NCBI GenBank assembly: GCA_947305065.1 | Contig: CAMZCT010000002.1 | Coordinates: 1-64,000, forward strand | Direction of reading: 5' to 3' | Origin: an uncultured Mycoplasmatota bacterium | GTDB taxonomy: Bacteria; Bacillota_I; Bacilli_A; RF39; UBA660 | Length of the DNA: 64,000 nucleotides | Shown: positions 8,450-18,011 of the stretch, piece after piece | Layout: the number at the start of each line of letters is the position of its first letter | Numbering within the stretch: position 1 is the stretch's first letter | Program-made: the position numbers and the translations under genes | Notes under the pieces: model-generated | What the model was told of the DNA's origin: nothing | Database searches by the model: none | The model's input: the letters and a program-made list of their open reading frames with translations, nothing else

Positions 8450-9178
8450 CTAACTAAGAAAAGATTGTAAAATACTTATAGTCTGATCTAATCTTTCTAA
8501 GTAAGCATAATGAGAATTTCCTTCATAGGTTACTAAACCACTATCTGGTATTATCGTTTCCAATTCTTGACCATCTTCATAAGGTACTTCTTCGTCTTCA
8601 GTTCCCCAAATTATTAACGTTGAACAAGTTATTTTATTTAAATCTGCACTTATATCAGTATTAATATGATGGACCAAGATATCTCTCATCATAGGTGTGG
8701 CATTTCGATAATCCCTCGATCCAATATGCTTTTTTGCTTCGTTAGCTAGTAAGTTTAAACCTGGTATTTTCTTTAGTTTTTTCAGTAATTTTTGTTTATT
8801 ACTTAACTCTTTGATTTTCTTTTTATAAGGACTAGCTAATAAAACTAGTTTACTAACGGGATGGTTTAAAGCATATAGAAGTGCTATTTTGCCCCCAAAT
8901 GAATGACCAACGATAGTGATATTCTTCATTTCTAAAGTTTGAGCTAAAGAATAAACCATCTCTACGAAGTCTGATAATTCCCATAGACGTTTTGGTTCTT
9001 CGGAAGATCCAAAACCTGGTAAATCTATAATAAGAACATGATTTGTATCATAAAATGGTTTAGCAATAGGTTCCATCATTGAAATATTTTGTCCCCAACC
9101 ATGTAAAAAAATGATACTATCTTGTTCTTTTGACCCTACTTCTTTATAGTTAATTTTTATATTATCATATTCAAACAT
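8450..9178 (-). CDS. Alpha/beta-fold hydrolase
   Basis: This is a 242-residue soluble hydrolase. The oxyanion motif HGWGQN is near residue 26, the nucleophile elbow GHSFGG near 92, the acid in WGTEDEEVP near 190, and the catalytic His in NSHYAYLE near 221. This is the Ser-Asp-His triad of the esterase/lipase group. A short helical lid (about 125-160, rich in Lys) lies before the acid residue. It is the first gene of the unit that continues into murF and ddl, at 12 bases, with GAGGTG before ATG 9178. Its substrate is unknown, and a wall-related role is only suggested by position. Confidence 0.85.
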   Translation of the reverse strand: MFEYDNIKINYKEVGSKEQDSIIFLHGWGQNISMMEPIAKPFYDTNHVLIIDLPGFGSSEEPKRLWELSDFVEMVYSLAQTLEMKNITIVGHSFGGKIALLYALNHPVSKLVLLASPYKKKIKELSNKQKLLKKLKKIPGLNLLANEAKKHIGSRDYRNATPMMRDILVHHINTDISADLNKITCSTLIIWGTEDEEVPYEDGQELETIIPDSGLVTYEGNSHYAYLERLDQTISILQSFLS

Positions 9179-9264
9179 AATAACACCTCGTAAAACTTAA
9201 CCACCTATATAAATTTTACCACATATAGAAGATTATTGATTAAATATTAATGGTTATTTACACG

Positions 9265-9289
9265 AAAAAAGGCATTATTTCATGCCTTT
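9265..9289 (-). terminator. Terminator after the 1451-residue gene
   Basis: An AAAGGCAT stem with a 6-base loop and a T-run on the minus strand spans the stop codon of the gene ending at 9275. Confidence 0.8.
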
Positions 9290-12200
9290 AGTTCTATCAT
9301 CATTATTTTTTATATCTTCTTTAGTCAGTTTCTTTATGAATCTAGCAATATAGTAATTAGTTTCGATCGTATTATATTGTTCTGGTTCAAACTCTACGTA
9401 ATCACCGACTTTTATATCATTTCTATTAGTATTTGCTAATTCTTGATAGTTTAAAATGTAATTAATGCCATCGATTCCTTTTATTGTACCGTTATATCCG
9501 TCATAATCTTTTACTATTCCGTATGTTTTCAAAACACCTCCCAAAGCGCTTTGGCTTTTTATATCGTCAAGCCCATATTGGGTAATATATTCTTTCGTTT
9601 GTTCTATGCTTTCTGTCATCTCTTCTTTAGCTTTCTTTGGGTCATTGCTATTTTCCATAATGTAATTATCTATTTTACCAGTAGAATCAACAGAAATATA
9701 CCAATCTTCTCCTTGAATTGCATATATTATATCTTTATCAACGTCAATATCAAAATCTTCGTAATTTCCACTACCATAATGCTTATCTAATAGCAATGTT
9801 TGAAGTACTAAGTCTATGGCTTCTAGCCCTAAACCAATCTTTCTATCTCTTCTAAGTAATTCGTATCTTTCAGCGTTGCTAGGACCTAGTTTAATTGGTA
9901 CTAAAGAATTATCTTCGTTACTTGTAGCTAGTACTATGGATTCTTGTGAAACATCTATATAGAATGATTTATATCCTTTTTGAATATTTTGAACACCGAT
10001 ATCTTGAGATTCATTAGAATGAGATTTCATAGCGAAATATGGAGATATAACAACGTTATCTATTGGATATTTAGAGTTTTTACTATCCTCTATTAATCTT
10101 TTAGAAAACATTCTACAAGCTTCTACGATGTTTTCATTAGTATATTTTTCTCTTAAACTAAAGCGTAATTCATTTAAGAAAACAGTATTACCATTTCTAA
10201 ATCCTGATACTCGAGAAACTATCTTTCCGTTTTCAGGATCTGTGAACAATACATGAAAACCATTGATATTTTTTAAGCAGAAATTAAACAATGAGTAACC
10301 AGGGCCACCAATTCTCATACAAGCCCCAGTTCTTTCACCTAGCGTTAAATTATCTAAGTTATGTAAATCACCAACGCTTATATTTATTTGCTTTTTATTA
10401 TGTAATGTATAAGTATCTCGACTAGGTGGAACAGTAATAAATTTTCTTTCATGCAGTTCTTTTAGCAGTTCTATTGCCGTACTTATTCTTTGCTTAGATG
10501 TATACTCTCCTCGGTATGGCATTGGATTCCTTTTTAATAAATCAAAGTTCTCTTTTCCAAACAATAATCTTACACGTTTAGATGAAGAATCAAAGCAGTT
10601 AGCCATATCAATAAGGGCCGTTGAACTAACTAGACTTTGCTTCTTTATATTCTTAACAAATTCACATATTTCAACTAATATTTTTTCTATAACATCTTTT
10701 GGTAAAGTATCTTTAATATTTTTATCAATACATTCAAGGGCTTCATCAATTCCTGTTGTTCTATAAATAATAGCTGAATCAAACAAATTCTCTAATATAA
10801 AGGAATTTTTTAATTCTGGAACATAACTATTAATTTTATCAATAGTGTTGAATAGATTTATTACTTCATTTTCTTTTGGAGAAATTGGACTTTTCTTTAT
10901 GATATTTTCATAGGCAATTCGCCAGCTGAAGGAATTTATTTTCAACAAAATATGATAAATTTGTTCTTTGTTATAAAGACTTTTTATTTCGGGATTTAAT
11001 ACATTAACGGCTGATTCAATTCCTGAAGTTTTTATCAATTTAGAAGATTCTATTAGTTTTTTAACTAATTTACTAGCAGGTATTTTGCAACGGGTAGACA
11101 TTTCTTCTAGCATAACTATTAAATCATTTCTCTGACCATTAGGATTGTTAATATTATTTAATAGTATATTTTCTACATTTACTTCATTGGCTGAATTTAT
11201 AAAGTTTTTTAATATTTCTTTTACTTTGTTAGCTTCTTCTTTAAATACTAATTTTCTTATTTCTTTGTAATTGGTAATAAGTGAAGCAATAACACTTGGA
11301 TATAGATCAACATCGGATTCACCTGGTAATTCTCCAAAACGACCTAGCCAGCAATGTATTTTCTTCTTGCTTAATAATTCTACTAATTCTTGATATATTT
11401 CATCATCTTTTAAAACGGTATCTTTAAATTGCAAGGTGCCTAGTTCACATAGAGTTTCTAATAGTTCATTTTTATCAGCTGTTCCGGCTGATTTCGCTCT
11501 TTTTACAGAAACAAAATGTTTATTCTTATATACTTTCATTAGCATTTCTTCTAAAACACTAATTTTATCTTTTACTTCACCGCTTATTTCTTTGTTATCT
11601 TTTGGATTCTTCTTAAACTCTATTACTTTTCTTAGTAACGGTAAATCTTTTATAAGCTCTGTTTCTTCTTTAGTAAATATTCCTTCATAATAATTTGTTT
11701 TATTAAAGAACGTATTTATAACACTTATAATATCGTCTACTGTAAAAGTTTTCATTAAATATTTTACTAACGAATTCTTTTCATATGAATTCATACTGTA
11801 TAGTATATCAGCCAACTGTTTTTCTTCTATATCAAATTTTGTTCTTAGTATTTTTATATATTCATTAGTAATTTTGTTATATAACTCTATAATATCTGGA
11901 TTTTTTTTCATTAATCCAACTACTAATTCTTCTTTAGTTATGTTAAATCTAGTAAGCGCTATAACTTCGTTTATTATTTCAATATATTTTAACACTTCTT
12001 GTTTGTTATCATCTGCTACAGCTCTTAAAGTTTGAGTGAATATTAATATTTTGTTTGGATGAGTTATTCTAAATTTTCTTTGAATCATTGAATTCAAAGC
12101 ATCGTTTAGATTATTAACTGTAAACTCCGTAACCTCTTCTGAAAATAAATGGACTATTTTTTGAAAGTCATCATTAGACGTACTTAATAACTGTATAATA

Positions 12201-13630
12201 TTAATATTATCTAGTTTAGCAAGAATTCCTAAACCAAATATTTGTGCAAGTTTAATTAGTCTTGGAGTACTATAATGGAAGTAGTTAGCCACATTTGTTA
12301 TTAAAGAATTATACTTTTCGTTATATTCTGGAAATTCTTCAGTATGAGCAATAGATTCATATAAAAATGGGGTCATTTCCATTTCATTATAGAAAGAAAC
12401 TATTTCTTTATTACCTTCTCGGTATTCTTTTACTACTTTAGCTTTGTTTGAAGGTGTTAGTTTAGAAAATATAAAAAGTTCTAATTCACTATCTTCTGGA
12501 GAGAACAACTCTATTAAAATACTTTGATTATTAATATAACTAATTGCCTCTTTGGCACGAGTCATATATTTTAATCTATAGGCACAGCTTTTTAAATTAC
12601 TAATTTTTTTAATGCCCAAAAATGCTTTAAGCATAAGATCTTCTACGGCATAATCACAGTTTTCAACAAAACTTACTTTAGCTTTTTCCCCTTTTAAAAG
12701 ATAGAAATATTTGTAGATAAAGACTTTATTTTTGAAACTAGCTACTATTTTCCCAATTTCTTCTCCTTTTAGAAAAGTTTTATACTGTAACAATAACTGT
12801 TCTTTTAACTCATCACTTTTAATAGATGCTATTAGGTCACCTTTATTACGAGTGGTAAAGGTTAGAAATTTTACTTTAACATCATCTTCTTCAATACTAT
12901 ATATAGTTTCTTCGCGTTCTTGTCCTTTCAACTTATTCAAATATATAAGTTTTAAATCTATTGATTGCAATGTTCTAATTAATAGTCCTTTTATAGCTTC
13001 AGAACTTACTTTATTAAATAATTCTATTCTTTGTTCATCATTTATCAATTTTGATAAAACAGATAGGATTCTTTCGTTATTAGGATACATATCGATTAAC
13101 ACTTTGGCAACTTCGGTAGAGAAAGGTTTATTTCTATAATTTAAGGCCTCAGCGACCTTCATTTCGCCCATTTCTTGAAGATGAGGTAGTAATAGTTTGT
13201 CATCATCTAGTGATTTAATAGCAATTTCTAAAACATCCCGTCCCCAGTAATTAAGAAGACATGAAACAGCTTCTTGATCTGTTAGATACTTAATTCCTTT
13301 GCATCTTTCGATTAGTTTTTTAAAGATATGCTCATCGATAAAAAGCATATACATTTTTTCATCATAATTAAAATTATCGTTTATTAACTCTGCGGTTATT
13401 TCAGGTGATTCAAGGATTATTTGAGCTCTTTTTTCAAGCTCAGGACTATGAATTCTTACGTTTCTTTGATTACAACGAGAAAAAAATTCTTGAAGATTAG
13501 CGTCTTTACCAGAATTAGCGTACATATTTAACAATTCTTCTCTACTAAATTCTTTTAGTAAATCTGTTTCTGTAAAAGTTGTACGACTATTAAAGTAATC
13601 AATCTTTTTATAGGTTTCTATATCTATCAT
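9275..13630 (-). CDS. Giant soluble protein of unknown function with C-terminal OB-like domain
   Basis: I do not recognise this 1451-residue protein. There is no signal peptide or membrane segment. Residues 1 to about 1060 are almost entirely helical, Lys/Glu/Leu/Ile-rich and resemble degenerate HEAT/ARM-like repeats. Residues about 1080-1260 form a mixed alpha/beta domain with a conserved-looking core (TGACMRIGGPGYSLFNFC, then FTDPENGKIVSRVSGF). The last 75 residues (TYGIVKDYDGYNGTIKGI then VGDYVEFEPE) look like a cold-shock/S1-type OB fold, which suggests nucleic-acid binding. It is a single-gene transcript with its own terminator. The ATG at 13630 follows AGGATTG. Codon use matches its neighbours, so recent transfer is not indicated. 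Confidence 0.75.
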   Translation of the reverse strand: MIDIETYKKIDYFNSRTTFTETDLLKEFSREELLNMYANSGKDANLQEFFSRCNQRNVRIHSPELEKRAQIILESPEITAELINDNFNYDEKMYMLFIDEHIFKKLIERCKGIKYLTDQEAVSCLLNYWGRDVLEIAIKSLDDDKLLLPHLQEMGEMKVAEALNYRNKPFSTEVAKVLIDMYPNNERILSVLSKLINDEQRIELFNKVSSEAIKGLLIRTLQSIDLKLIYLNKLKGQEREETIYSIEEDDVKVKFLTFTTRNKGDLIASIKSDELKEQLLLQYKTFLKGEEIGKIVASFKNKVFIYKYFYLLKGEKAKVSFVENCDYAVEDLMLKAFLGIKKISNLKSCAYRLKYMTRAKEAISYINNQSILIELFSPEDSELELFIFSKLTPSNKAKVVKEYREGNKEIVSFYNEMEMTPFLYESIAHTEEFPEYNEKYNSLITNVANYFHYSTPRLIKLAQIFGLGILAKLDNINIIQLLSTSNDDFQKIVHLFSEEVTEFTVNNLNDALNSMIQRKFRITHPNKILIFTQTLRAVADDNKQEVLKYIEIINEVIALTRFNITKEELVVGLMKKNPDIIELYNKITNEYIKILRTKFDIEEKQLADILYSMNSYEKNSLVKYLMKTFTVDDIISVINTFFNKTNYYEGIFTKEETELIKDLPLLRKVIEFKKNPKDNKEISGEVKDKISVLEEMLMKVYKNKHFVSVKRAKSAGTADKNELLETLCELGTLQFKDTVLKDDEIYQELVELLSKKKIHCWLGRFGELPGESDVDLYPSVIASLITNYKEIRKLVFKEEANKVKEILKNFINSANEVNVENILLNNINNPNGQRNDLIVMLEEMSTRCKIPASKLVKKLIESSKLIKTSGIESAVNVLNPEIKSLYNKEQIYHILLKINSFSWRIAYENIIKKSPISPKENEVINLFNTIDKINSYVPELKNSFILENLFDSAIIYRTTGIDEALECIDKNIKDTLPKDVIEKILVEICEFVKNIKKQSLVSSTALIDMANCFDSSSKRVRLLFGKENFDLLKRNPMPYRGEYTSKQRISTAIELLKELHERKFITVPPSRDTYTLHNKKQINISVGDLHNLDNLTLGERTGACMRIGGPGYSLFNFCLKNINGFHVLFTDPENGKIVSRVSGFRNGNTVFLNELRFSLREKYTNENIVEACRMFSKRLIEDSKNSKYPIDNVVISPYFAMKSHSNESQDIGVQNIQKGYKSFYIDVSQESIVLATSNEDNSLVPIKLGPSNAERYELLRRDRKIGLGLEAIDLVLQTLLLDKHYGSGNYEDFDIDVDKDIIYAIQGEDWYISVDSTGKIDNYIMENSNDPKKAKEEMTESIEQTKEYITQYGLDDIKSQSALGGVLKTYGIVKDYDGYNGTIKGIDGINYILNYQELANTNRNDIKVGDYVEFEPEQYNTIETNYYIARFIKKLTKEDIKNNDDRTKGMK

Positions 13631-13675
13631 AATATCAATCCTATTCTCTATTGATTATAACATTTTGAAAGCAAT

Positions 13676-13699
13676 AAAAAAAGAGCTTTATTAAGCTCT
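13676..13699 (-). terminator. Terminator after efp
   Basis: An AGAGCTT stem with an AATAA-type loop, followed by a T-run on the minus strand, overlaps the efp stop codon at 13691. Confidence 0.8.
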
Positions 13700-14257
13700 A
13701 CTTGAGTATTTTCCATCTTCTGTAGTAACAATAATTCTCTCACCTTGATTGATGAATAATGGAACTCTTACTGTTAATCCATTATCTAATGTAGCATCCT
13801 TTGTAGCGTTAGTTGTTGTATTTCCTTTAACAGCATCTGTAGTTTCTACTATTTCATATTCAATCTTTTCTGGAAGAGTTACACCGATTATATCTCCTTC
13901 ATAGAAATCAATTTGAACTTCTAAGTTTTCTTTTAGATATTTTTCAGCATCTCCTAATTTATCAGAAGTAATTTCTATTTGCTCATATGTTTCATTATCC
14001 ATAAATACATATGCACTACCAGTATTATATAAATATGCCATTTTTTTCTTATCTACATGTGCTTTTTCAATTTTAACATTACTATTAATAGATTCTTCTG
14101 TAATAGTACCAGTTTTTAAATTACGCATTTTAACTTTCATTATAGCTGCGCCTTTACCAGGTTTAACATGTAGGAAACTTTGTACTTGGCAAATATTTCC
14201 ATTATAGAATACTGTCATACCATTTTTGATATCATTAATATTAATAAGTTCGTTCAT
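13691..14257 (-). CDS. efp: Translation elongation factor P
   Basis: EF-P binds stalled ribosomes between the P and E sites and promotes peptide bonds at polyproline. It has 188 residues and the usual three beta-barrel domains. The loop KPGKGAA carries the Lys (about 35) that is modified in Bacillus. The N-terminal domain motif IKNGMTVFYNG and the C-terminal signature LTVRVPLFINQGERIIVTT with DGKYSSRA are present. No epmA or epmB gene lies nearby. The ribosome site is GGGTG. It follows rpmG by 11 bases, so both are probably read from the rpmG promoter. Confidence 0.97.
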   Translation of the reverse strand: MNELININDIKNGMTVFYNGNICQVQSFLHVKPGKGAAIMKVKMRNLKTGTITEESINSNVKIEKAHVDKKKMAYLYNTGSAYVFMDNETYEQIEITSDKLGDAEKYLKENLEVQIDFYEGDIIGVTLPEKIEYEIVETTDAVKGNTTTNATKDATLDNGLTVRVPLFINQGERIIVTTEDGKYSSRA

Positions 14258-14268
14258 ATATCAACACC

Positions 14269-14433
14269 CTATTTCTTTTCTTTATGATCTGTCGTTTTAT
14301 TACACCATTTACAATATTTTTTAATTTCTAATTTATCTGGAGTATTTTTCTTATTTTTCTTAGTAACATAATTTTCATGTTTACATTCACTACATACTAA
14401 AACTATATTTGCTCTATTTTCATTCTTAGCCAT
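14269..14433 (-). CDS. rpmG: Ribosomal protein bL33
   Basis: This short gene encodes 54 residues beginning [17 protein letters not shown] and ending TTDHKEKK. Two CxxC pairs (Cys14/Cys17 and Cys41/Cys44) form the zinc ribbon of the Zn-containing L33 paralogue, a component of the large subunit near the E site. An AGGAGGG site lies 7 bases before ATG 14433. A promoter is present upstream and efp follows. Some Bacilli carry a second, Cys-free L33 that replaces this form in zinc shortage; none is seen here. Confidence 0.95.
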   Translation of the reverse strand: MAKNENRANIVLVCSECKHENYVTKKNKKNTPDKLEIKKYCKWCNKTTDHKEKK

Positions 14434-14464
14434 AAAACAGCCCTCCTTTTTTTATATCATAGGT

Positions 14465-14493
14465 ATTGTACCATATATTATTATTATTTCCAA
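14465..14493 (-). promoter_or_regulatory. Promoter of rpmG-efp
   Basis: TTGGAA (14493-14488), a 17-bp spacer and TACAAT (14470-14465) lie on the minus strand, about 32 bases before the rpmG start. Confidence 0.65.
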
Positions 14494-14579
14494 ATAAAAG
14501 TTTTAATAATTTATCTTTTTATTTAGTTTATTTACCTATAATATTACTTTTATTATAAAAGAATTATAACATATCTTAC

Positions 14580-14667
14580 CAAAGAAAAATAGAAGAATAA
14601 TCTTCTATTTTTCGAACAAAATAATATTCAGAAGGATTGGTTACAAGTGTAAAGCAATCTTCCGTGG
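14580..14667 (-). ncRNA. Possible small RNA between the GT-C operon and rpmG
   Basis: The 286-base gap between the glycosyltransferase gene and rpmG holds a minus-strand promoter-like pair, TTGCAA (14700-14695) and TATTAT (14678-14673), spaced 16 bp. A hairpin follows (GAAG-ATTG paired with CAAT-C-CTTC around a TTAC/GTAA stem). Near 14585-14612 is a 12-bp terminator-like hairpin with an interrupted T-run. No reading frame is apparent. It could equally be a 3' UTR and terminator of the upstream operon. No known family was recognised. Confidence 0.3.
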
Positions 14668-14719
14668 GTAATATAATATCACACTTTTTTATAATTGCAA
14701 GTTTTTTTAACCAATTTTT

Positions 14720-16345
14720 CTAAAAAAATATGTTTGTGTCTAAATAGTAAACATTATAAGCTCCAAAGCGTTTACACTTCATACCTATATCATACTTGTA
14801 TTTAGTTATATATATTTCTCTATTATTCATATCTTCAATGTAGAAATTATAATTATTATATTTTAGTATTTTGTTTCCTTTAATAGTCATATTTTTATTA
14901 AACTCATAAGGATTGGTTTTTTCTTTAAGTAAAATATAAATGTATGGTTGAACAATGTTTTTTTCATCTATATTTATGATTTTTACATCTTGGCTTTTTT
15001 CTTTTGCAAATTCATAAGCTTTATAAAAATCTTGAGAAACAAAGTGTATTCTGTCTTTAATTTCATTATCAAAATCATTAAAGTAATATTTAGTAAAACT
15101 TATGAATAAACCTAGATATAAGCATGTTATCACAATACCAATTGAACAACTCTTTCTATAAATATATGATAATGCAAGAGCAATGTAATATGTTATTGGT
15201 AAGTAGATACAATTGATTTTATTTATATTCACATTGGAAATACAAAGAGATAAAAGAAACATAGTTATGAATATGATGAATATAGGTAGATCAATTATAT
15301 ATTCTTTTTTGTTTTTAATTAGATTGGATAAGGAGATAACTAAACCAAAAACCACTAATAAAGAACTAATACTATATAAAGTTCCATAATTTGAAATACT
15401 ATTCCAACTACAGCCGTCATCTTTAAACATCACTGTTAAAATATGATAATTAGAAAGATTATACTTGATGTTGGCAAACGATAAGTCTCCTCCTCTGTAG
15501 TTTAATAACTTAGGAATAGATATTATATTAGTTTTTATTTCGTTGGGAATAATATTGTTATTTATTAATAGTAATAGTATTAAGGGAAGAGCTAATATAA
15601 ATAAGGGAATGCTAAAACTAATAATGTTTTTTATAGTTATCTTCTTTTGTATTAATAAATATAAAATACTTACTATGACAAAAACAAATATGACTACATA
15701 TGATATAGCGTAAGTATAAAGAGTTATCCCAAGTAGCGAACCTGCTAGGAAGTAGTAGATATTTTTAGAGGTTTTAGTAGCATTCATAAAGAAATAAAGA
15801 GATATTATAAGCATTGGTAAAAACAGGTATGACTCTAATGCCCATCTTGATTTCATGATAAAAAAAGGTGTTATAAGCATAACAAAAAGTGTAATTATTG
15901 CAGTTATATCATCTTTATTTTCTTTAATTAATTTATATCCGAATAAAAGTGTTAATAAACCAAATATGACTGCCGGTATTCTAATAGTTAGTAGTTTGTA
16001 ATCAAAAACACGAAGTAATAATGATGTTATATAAGTATATAAAGCGTTTTGACCATCTCCATAATTAATAAAATATACAGGGTTTTTATATAGAAAACGA
16101 TCTACTCCATAATGAGCCATAGAATAAGCATCATATGCCATTCCAGCTTCATCAACATTTAAACCTATTGGTACTAAATCCAATTTATAGGTATAGAGAA
16201 ATAATGCCATAATAAACATTATAATTAGAAGTATGATTCTATATTTTTTTATAAATCTTATTAGGAAATTATCTTCTTTTTTTTCCTTAACTAAAACGCT
16301 AATAATTATTAATATACCAATTATTAAATAATAATTATCATACAT
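14720..16345 (-). CDS. GT-C membrane glycosyltransferase (PMT/ArnT-like)
   Basis: This is a 541-residue polytopic protein with roughly 11-12 membrane segments in the first 410 residues and a C-terminal extracytoplasmic domain. The first outer loop carries NVDEAGMAYDAYSMA. The acidic DE pair after the first long segment is the catalytic and metal-binding hallmark of GT-C enzymes, which use lipid-phosphate sugars. It lies 17 bases downstream of a second GT-C gene and in line with a YfhO-like gene. That suggests a joint role in glycosylating a surface polymer or protein. Donor and acceptor are not predictable. The site GGGGGGA precedes ATG 16345. Confidence 0.75.
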   Translation of the reverse strand: MYDNYYLIIGILIIISVLVKEKKEDNFLIRFIKKYRIILLIIMFIMALFLYTYKLDLVPIGLNVDEAGMAYDAYSMAHYGVDRFLYKNPVYFINYGDGQNALYTYITSLLLRVFDYKLLTIRIPAVIFGLLTLLFGYKLIKENKDDITAIITLFVMLITPFFIMKSRWALESYLFLPMLIISLYFFMNATKTSKNIYYFLAGSLLGITLYTYAISYVVIFVFVIVSILYLLIQKKITIKNIISFSIPLFILALPLILLLLINNNIIPNEIKTNIISIPKLLNYRGGDLSFANIKYNLSNYHILTVMFKDDGCSWNSISNYGTLYSISSLLVVFGLVISLSNLIKNKKEYIIDLPIFIIFITMFLLSLCISNVNINKINCIYLPITYYIALALSYIYRKSCSIGIVITCLYLGLFISFTKYYFNDFDNEIKDRIHFVSQDFYKAYEFAKEKSQDVKIINIDEKNIVQPYIYILLKEKTNPYEFNKNMTIKGNKILKYNNYNFYIEDMNNREIYITKYKYDIGMKCKRFGAYNVYYLDTNIFF

Positions 16346-16362
16346 TTTTATCCCCCCAAATA

Positions 16363-18009
16363 TTAATCGTTTACTAAATAGAAATCTACTACGCTATTGT
16401 TTTTATATTTATATTTATAAACTAATTTATACTTAGAAAAATCTTTAAAGCTATAAACTGTATTCATTACTAAATAAACAGGTTTATTATCTTTTGTATA
16501 TTCTTCCACGTCTTTTTCATCAATAACGACTACTTTATCTTTTAAATTATAAGAATTGAACAACGCTTTTTTTAAATAATCTGGTTTAACTGGACAATCT
16601 ATAGTATATAAGTATAATTTCTCGTTTTTATTTGTTTTATAATTATTAGCTTTCATAAACTTGTTAATAGCATCTTTAGTTGTTATGGCGTAATAATCTA
16701 ATTCATATTTTTTAGATAAATCTTTTTGACCAACTAAAATATTATAATACGCAGTATTGTTAATTCCATATCTTGTTAAGTTATAAACACTTGATGTTAA
16801 ACTAATTACTATTAATAGAACAAGTAAATATCTTACTTTACTGTTTTGAGAAACATATAATATATAACTAGAAATAATTAGCATTAAACCATACAAGAAA
16901 TAGAAGTGTCTCCAAACATTATAAACATTCGGATGAGAAACAACCGCTATTATTAAAGGTACTAAGAACATTATTTGACAAGAAAGCATTATATATTCCG
17001 GCAAAGATATTTTTTTCTTTTCTATTATTCTTTTTATTAATATTACAATGATACTCATAAAAGATATGATGAATAATAAGATAAGTACTACCGGTAGTGT
17101 TATTACTATATTTTTGATAATGAAGTACCAAGGCAACAAATTATCTCCGTCGATTTTGTAGACATTTCCTTCGAAGGTAATTTTTCCTGTCCAACGAGAA
17201 AAGTTAGTACTGTTATCTAAACAATATTTAAAATGTTGAATAATGTGTAATCCGTGATCCCACATAGCTGGAGTAATAATAAAGAAAATCAAGAAATAGA
17301 CAAAGAAGACAAAGATAATATCTAATACTTTTTCTTTGGACATTTTTTTGTTTATTAATAAATATAATATATAAGTTAAAGCCAAGACTCCCGTAAAGAA
17401 GACACCAAGTATTTTTATGTTACTTAGTAAAGCTGCAACTATTGCAAACATAGACATATATTTATTTTTATCTTTTTTTATTATCTTAGCTAAGTAGTAA
17501 ATACTTATCACCAATAAGGTCATAAAAGTTATATCTTTATTATTATGAAGAGAATCAATTAGTATTCTAGGGCTTAGATAATATAATAAAGTAATAATAG
17601 TAGATATTTTAGGATTATTAAAAAGTAACTGTAATAGTTTATATAGGTATATTACTCCTATAAAGAATATTGTAAAAGCGTATATTTGCCAGATTATTGA
17701 AACGGTATTAGGAGTTTGATTTTTTAACATTAATAAAGGAAATAAGGGATAATAAGGTGCCACTCCATGATCCGATTCTTCAGAATAACCTATCATTATT
17801 GCCCCAGACCTGCTTAACGCTTCACTTAATTCTTTATTTCTAAAAAAGTTAGCATAACTATTAATGTTAGATAATACTATTTTTTGTTCTAATTCCTCAT
17901 CTAAATTAGCTGTTATACTTGGTATAAAAGTCATAGCAAAAAGATATAAAATTGTAAAGAAAATTATAATATACTTATTATCTTTAATTGTTTTTATTAC
18001 TCTTTTCAT
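16363..18009 (-). CDS. GT-C membrane glycosyltransferase (GT39-like)
   Basis: This is a 548-residue polytopic protein. The first outer loop has NLDEELEQK, with the acidic pair typical of GT-C enzymes. SPRILIDSLHNNKDI and LLPWYF further on are patterns I associate with the protein-O-mannosyltransferase-like (PMT) group. About 11 membrane segments precede a soluble tail of about 130 residues. Its AGGTAAAA ribosome site overlaps the end of nfo, so it is in the nfo operon. The function is probably transfer of a lipid-linked sugar outside the membrane; this is inferred from family. Confidence 0.75.
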   Translation of the reverse strand: MKRVIKTIKDNKYIIIFFTILYLFAMTFIPSITANLDEELEQKIVLSNINSYANFFRNKELSEALSRSGAIMIGYSEESDHGVAPYYPLFPLLMLKNQTPNTVSIIWQIYAFTIFFIGVIYLYKLLQLLFNNPKISTIITLLYYLSPRILIDSLHNNKDITFMTLLVISIYYLAKIIKKDKNKYMSMFAIVAALLSNIKILGVFFTGVLALTYILYLLINKKMSKEKVLDIIFVFFVYFLIFFIITPAMWDHGLHIIQHFKYCLDNSTNFSRWTGKITFEGNVYKIDGDNLLPWYFIIKNIVITLPVVLILLFIISFMSIIVILIKRIIEKKKISLPEYIMLSCQIMFLVPLIIAVVSHPNVYNVWRHFYFLYGLMLIISSYILYVSQNSKVRYLLVLLIVISLTSSVYNLTRYGINNTAYYNILVGQKDLSKKYELDYYAITTKDAINKFMKANNYKTNKNEKLYLYTIDCPVKPDYLKKALFNSYNLKDKVVVIDEKDVEEYTKDNKPVYLVMNTVYSFKDFSKYKLVYKYKYKNNSVVDFYLVND

Positions 18010-18011
18010 TT

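Noticed and set aside
16919-17131. Minus-strand 70-codon frame inside the GT-C gene
   Set aside because: It overlaps a well-supported membrane protein in another frame, with no ribosome site of its own.
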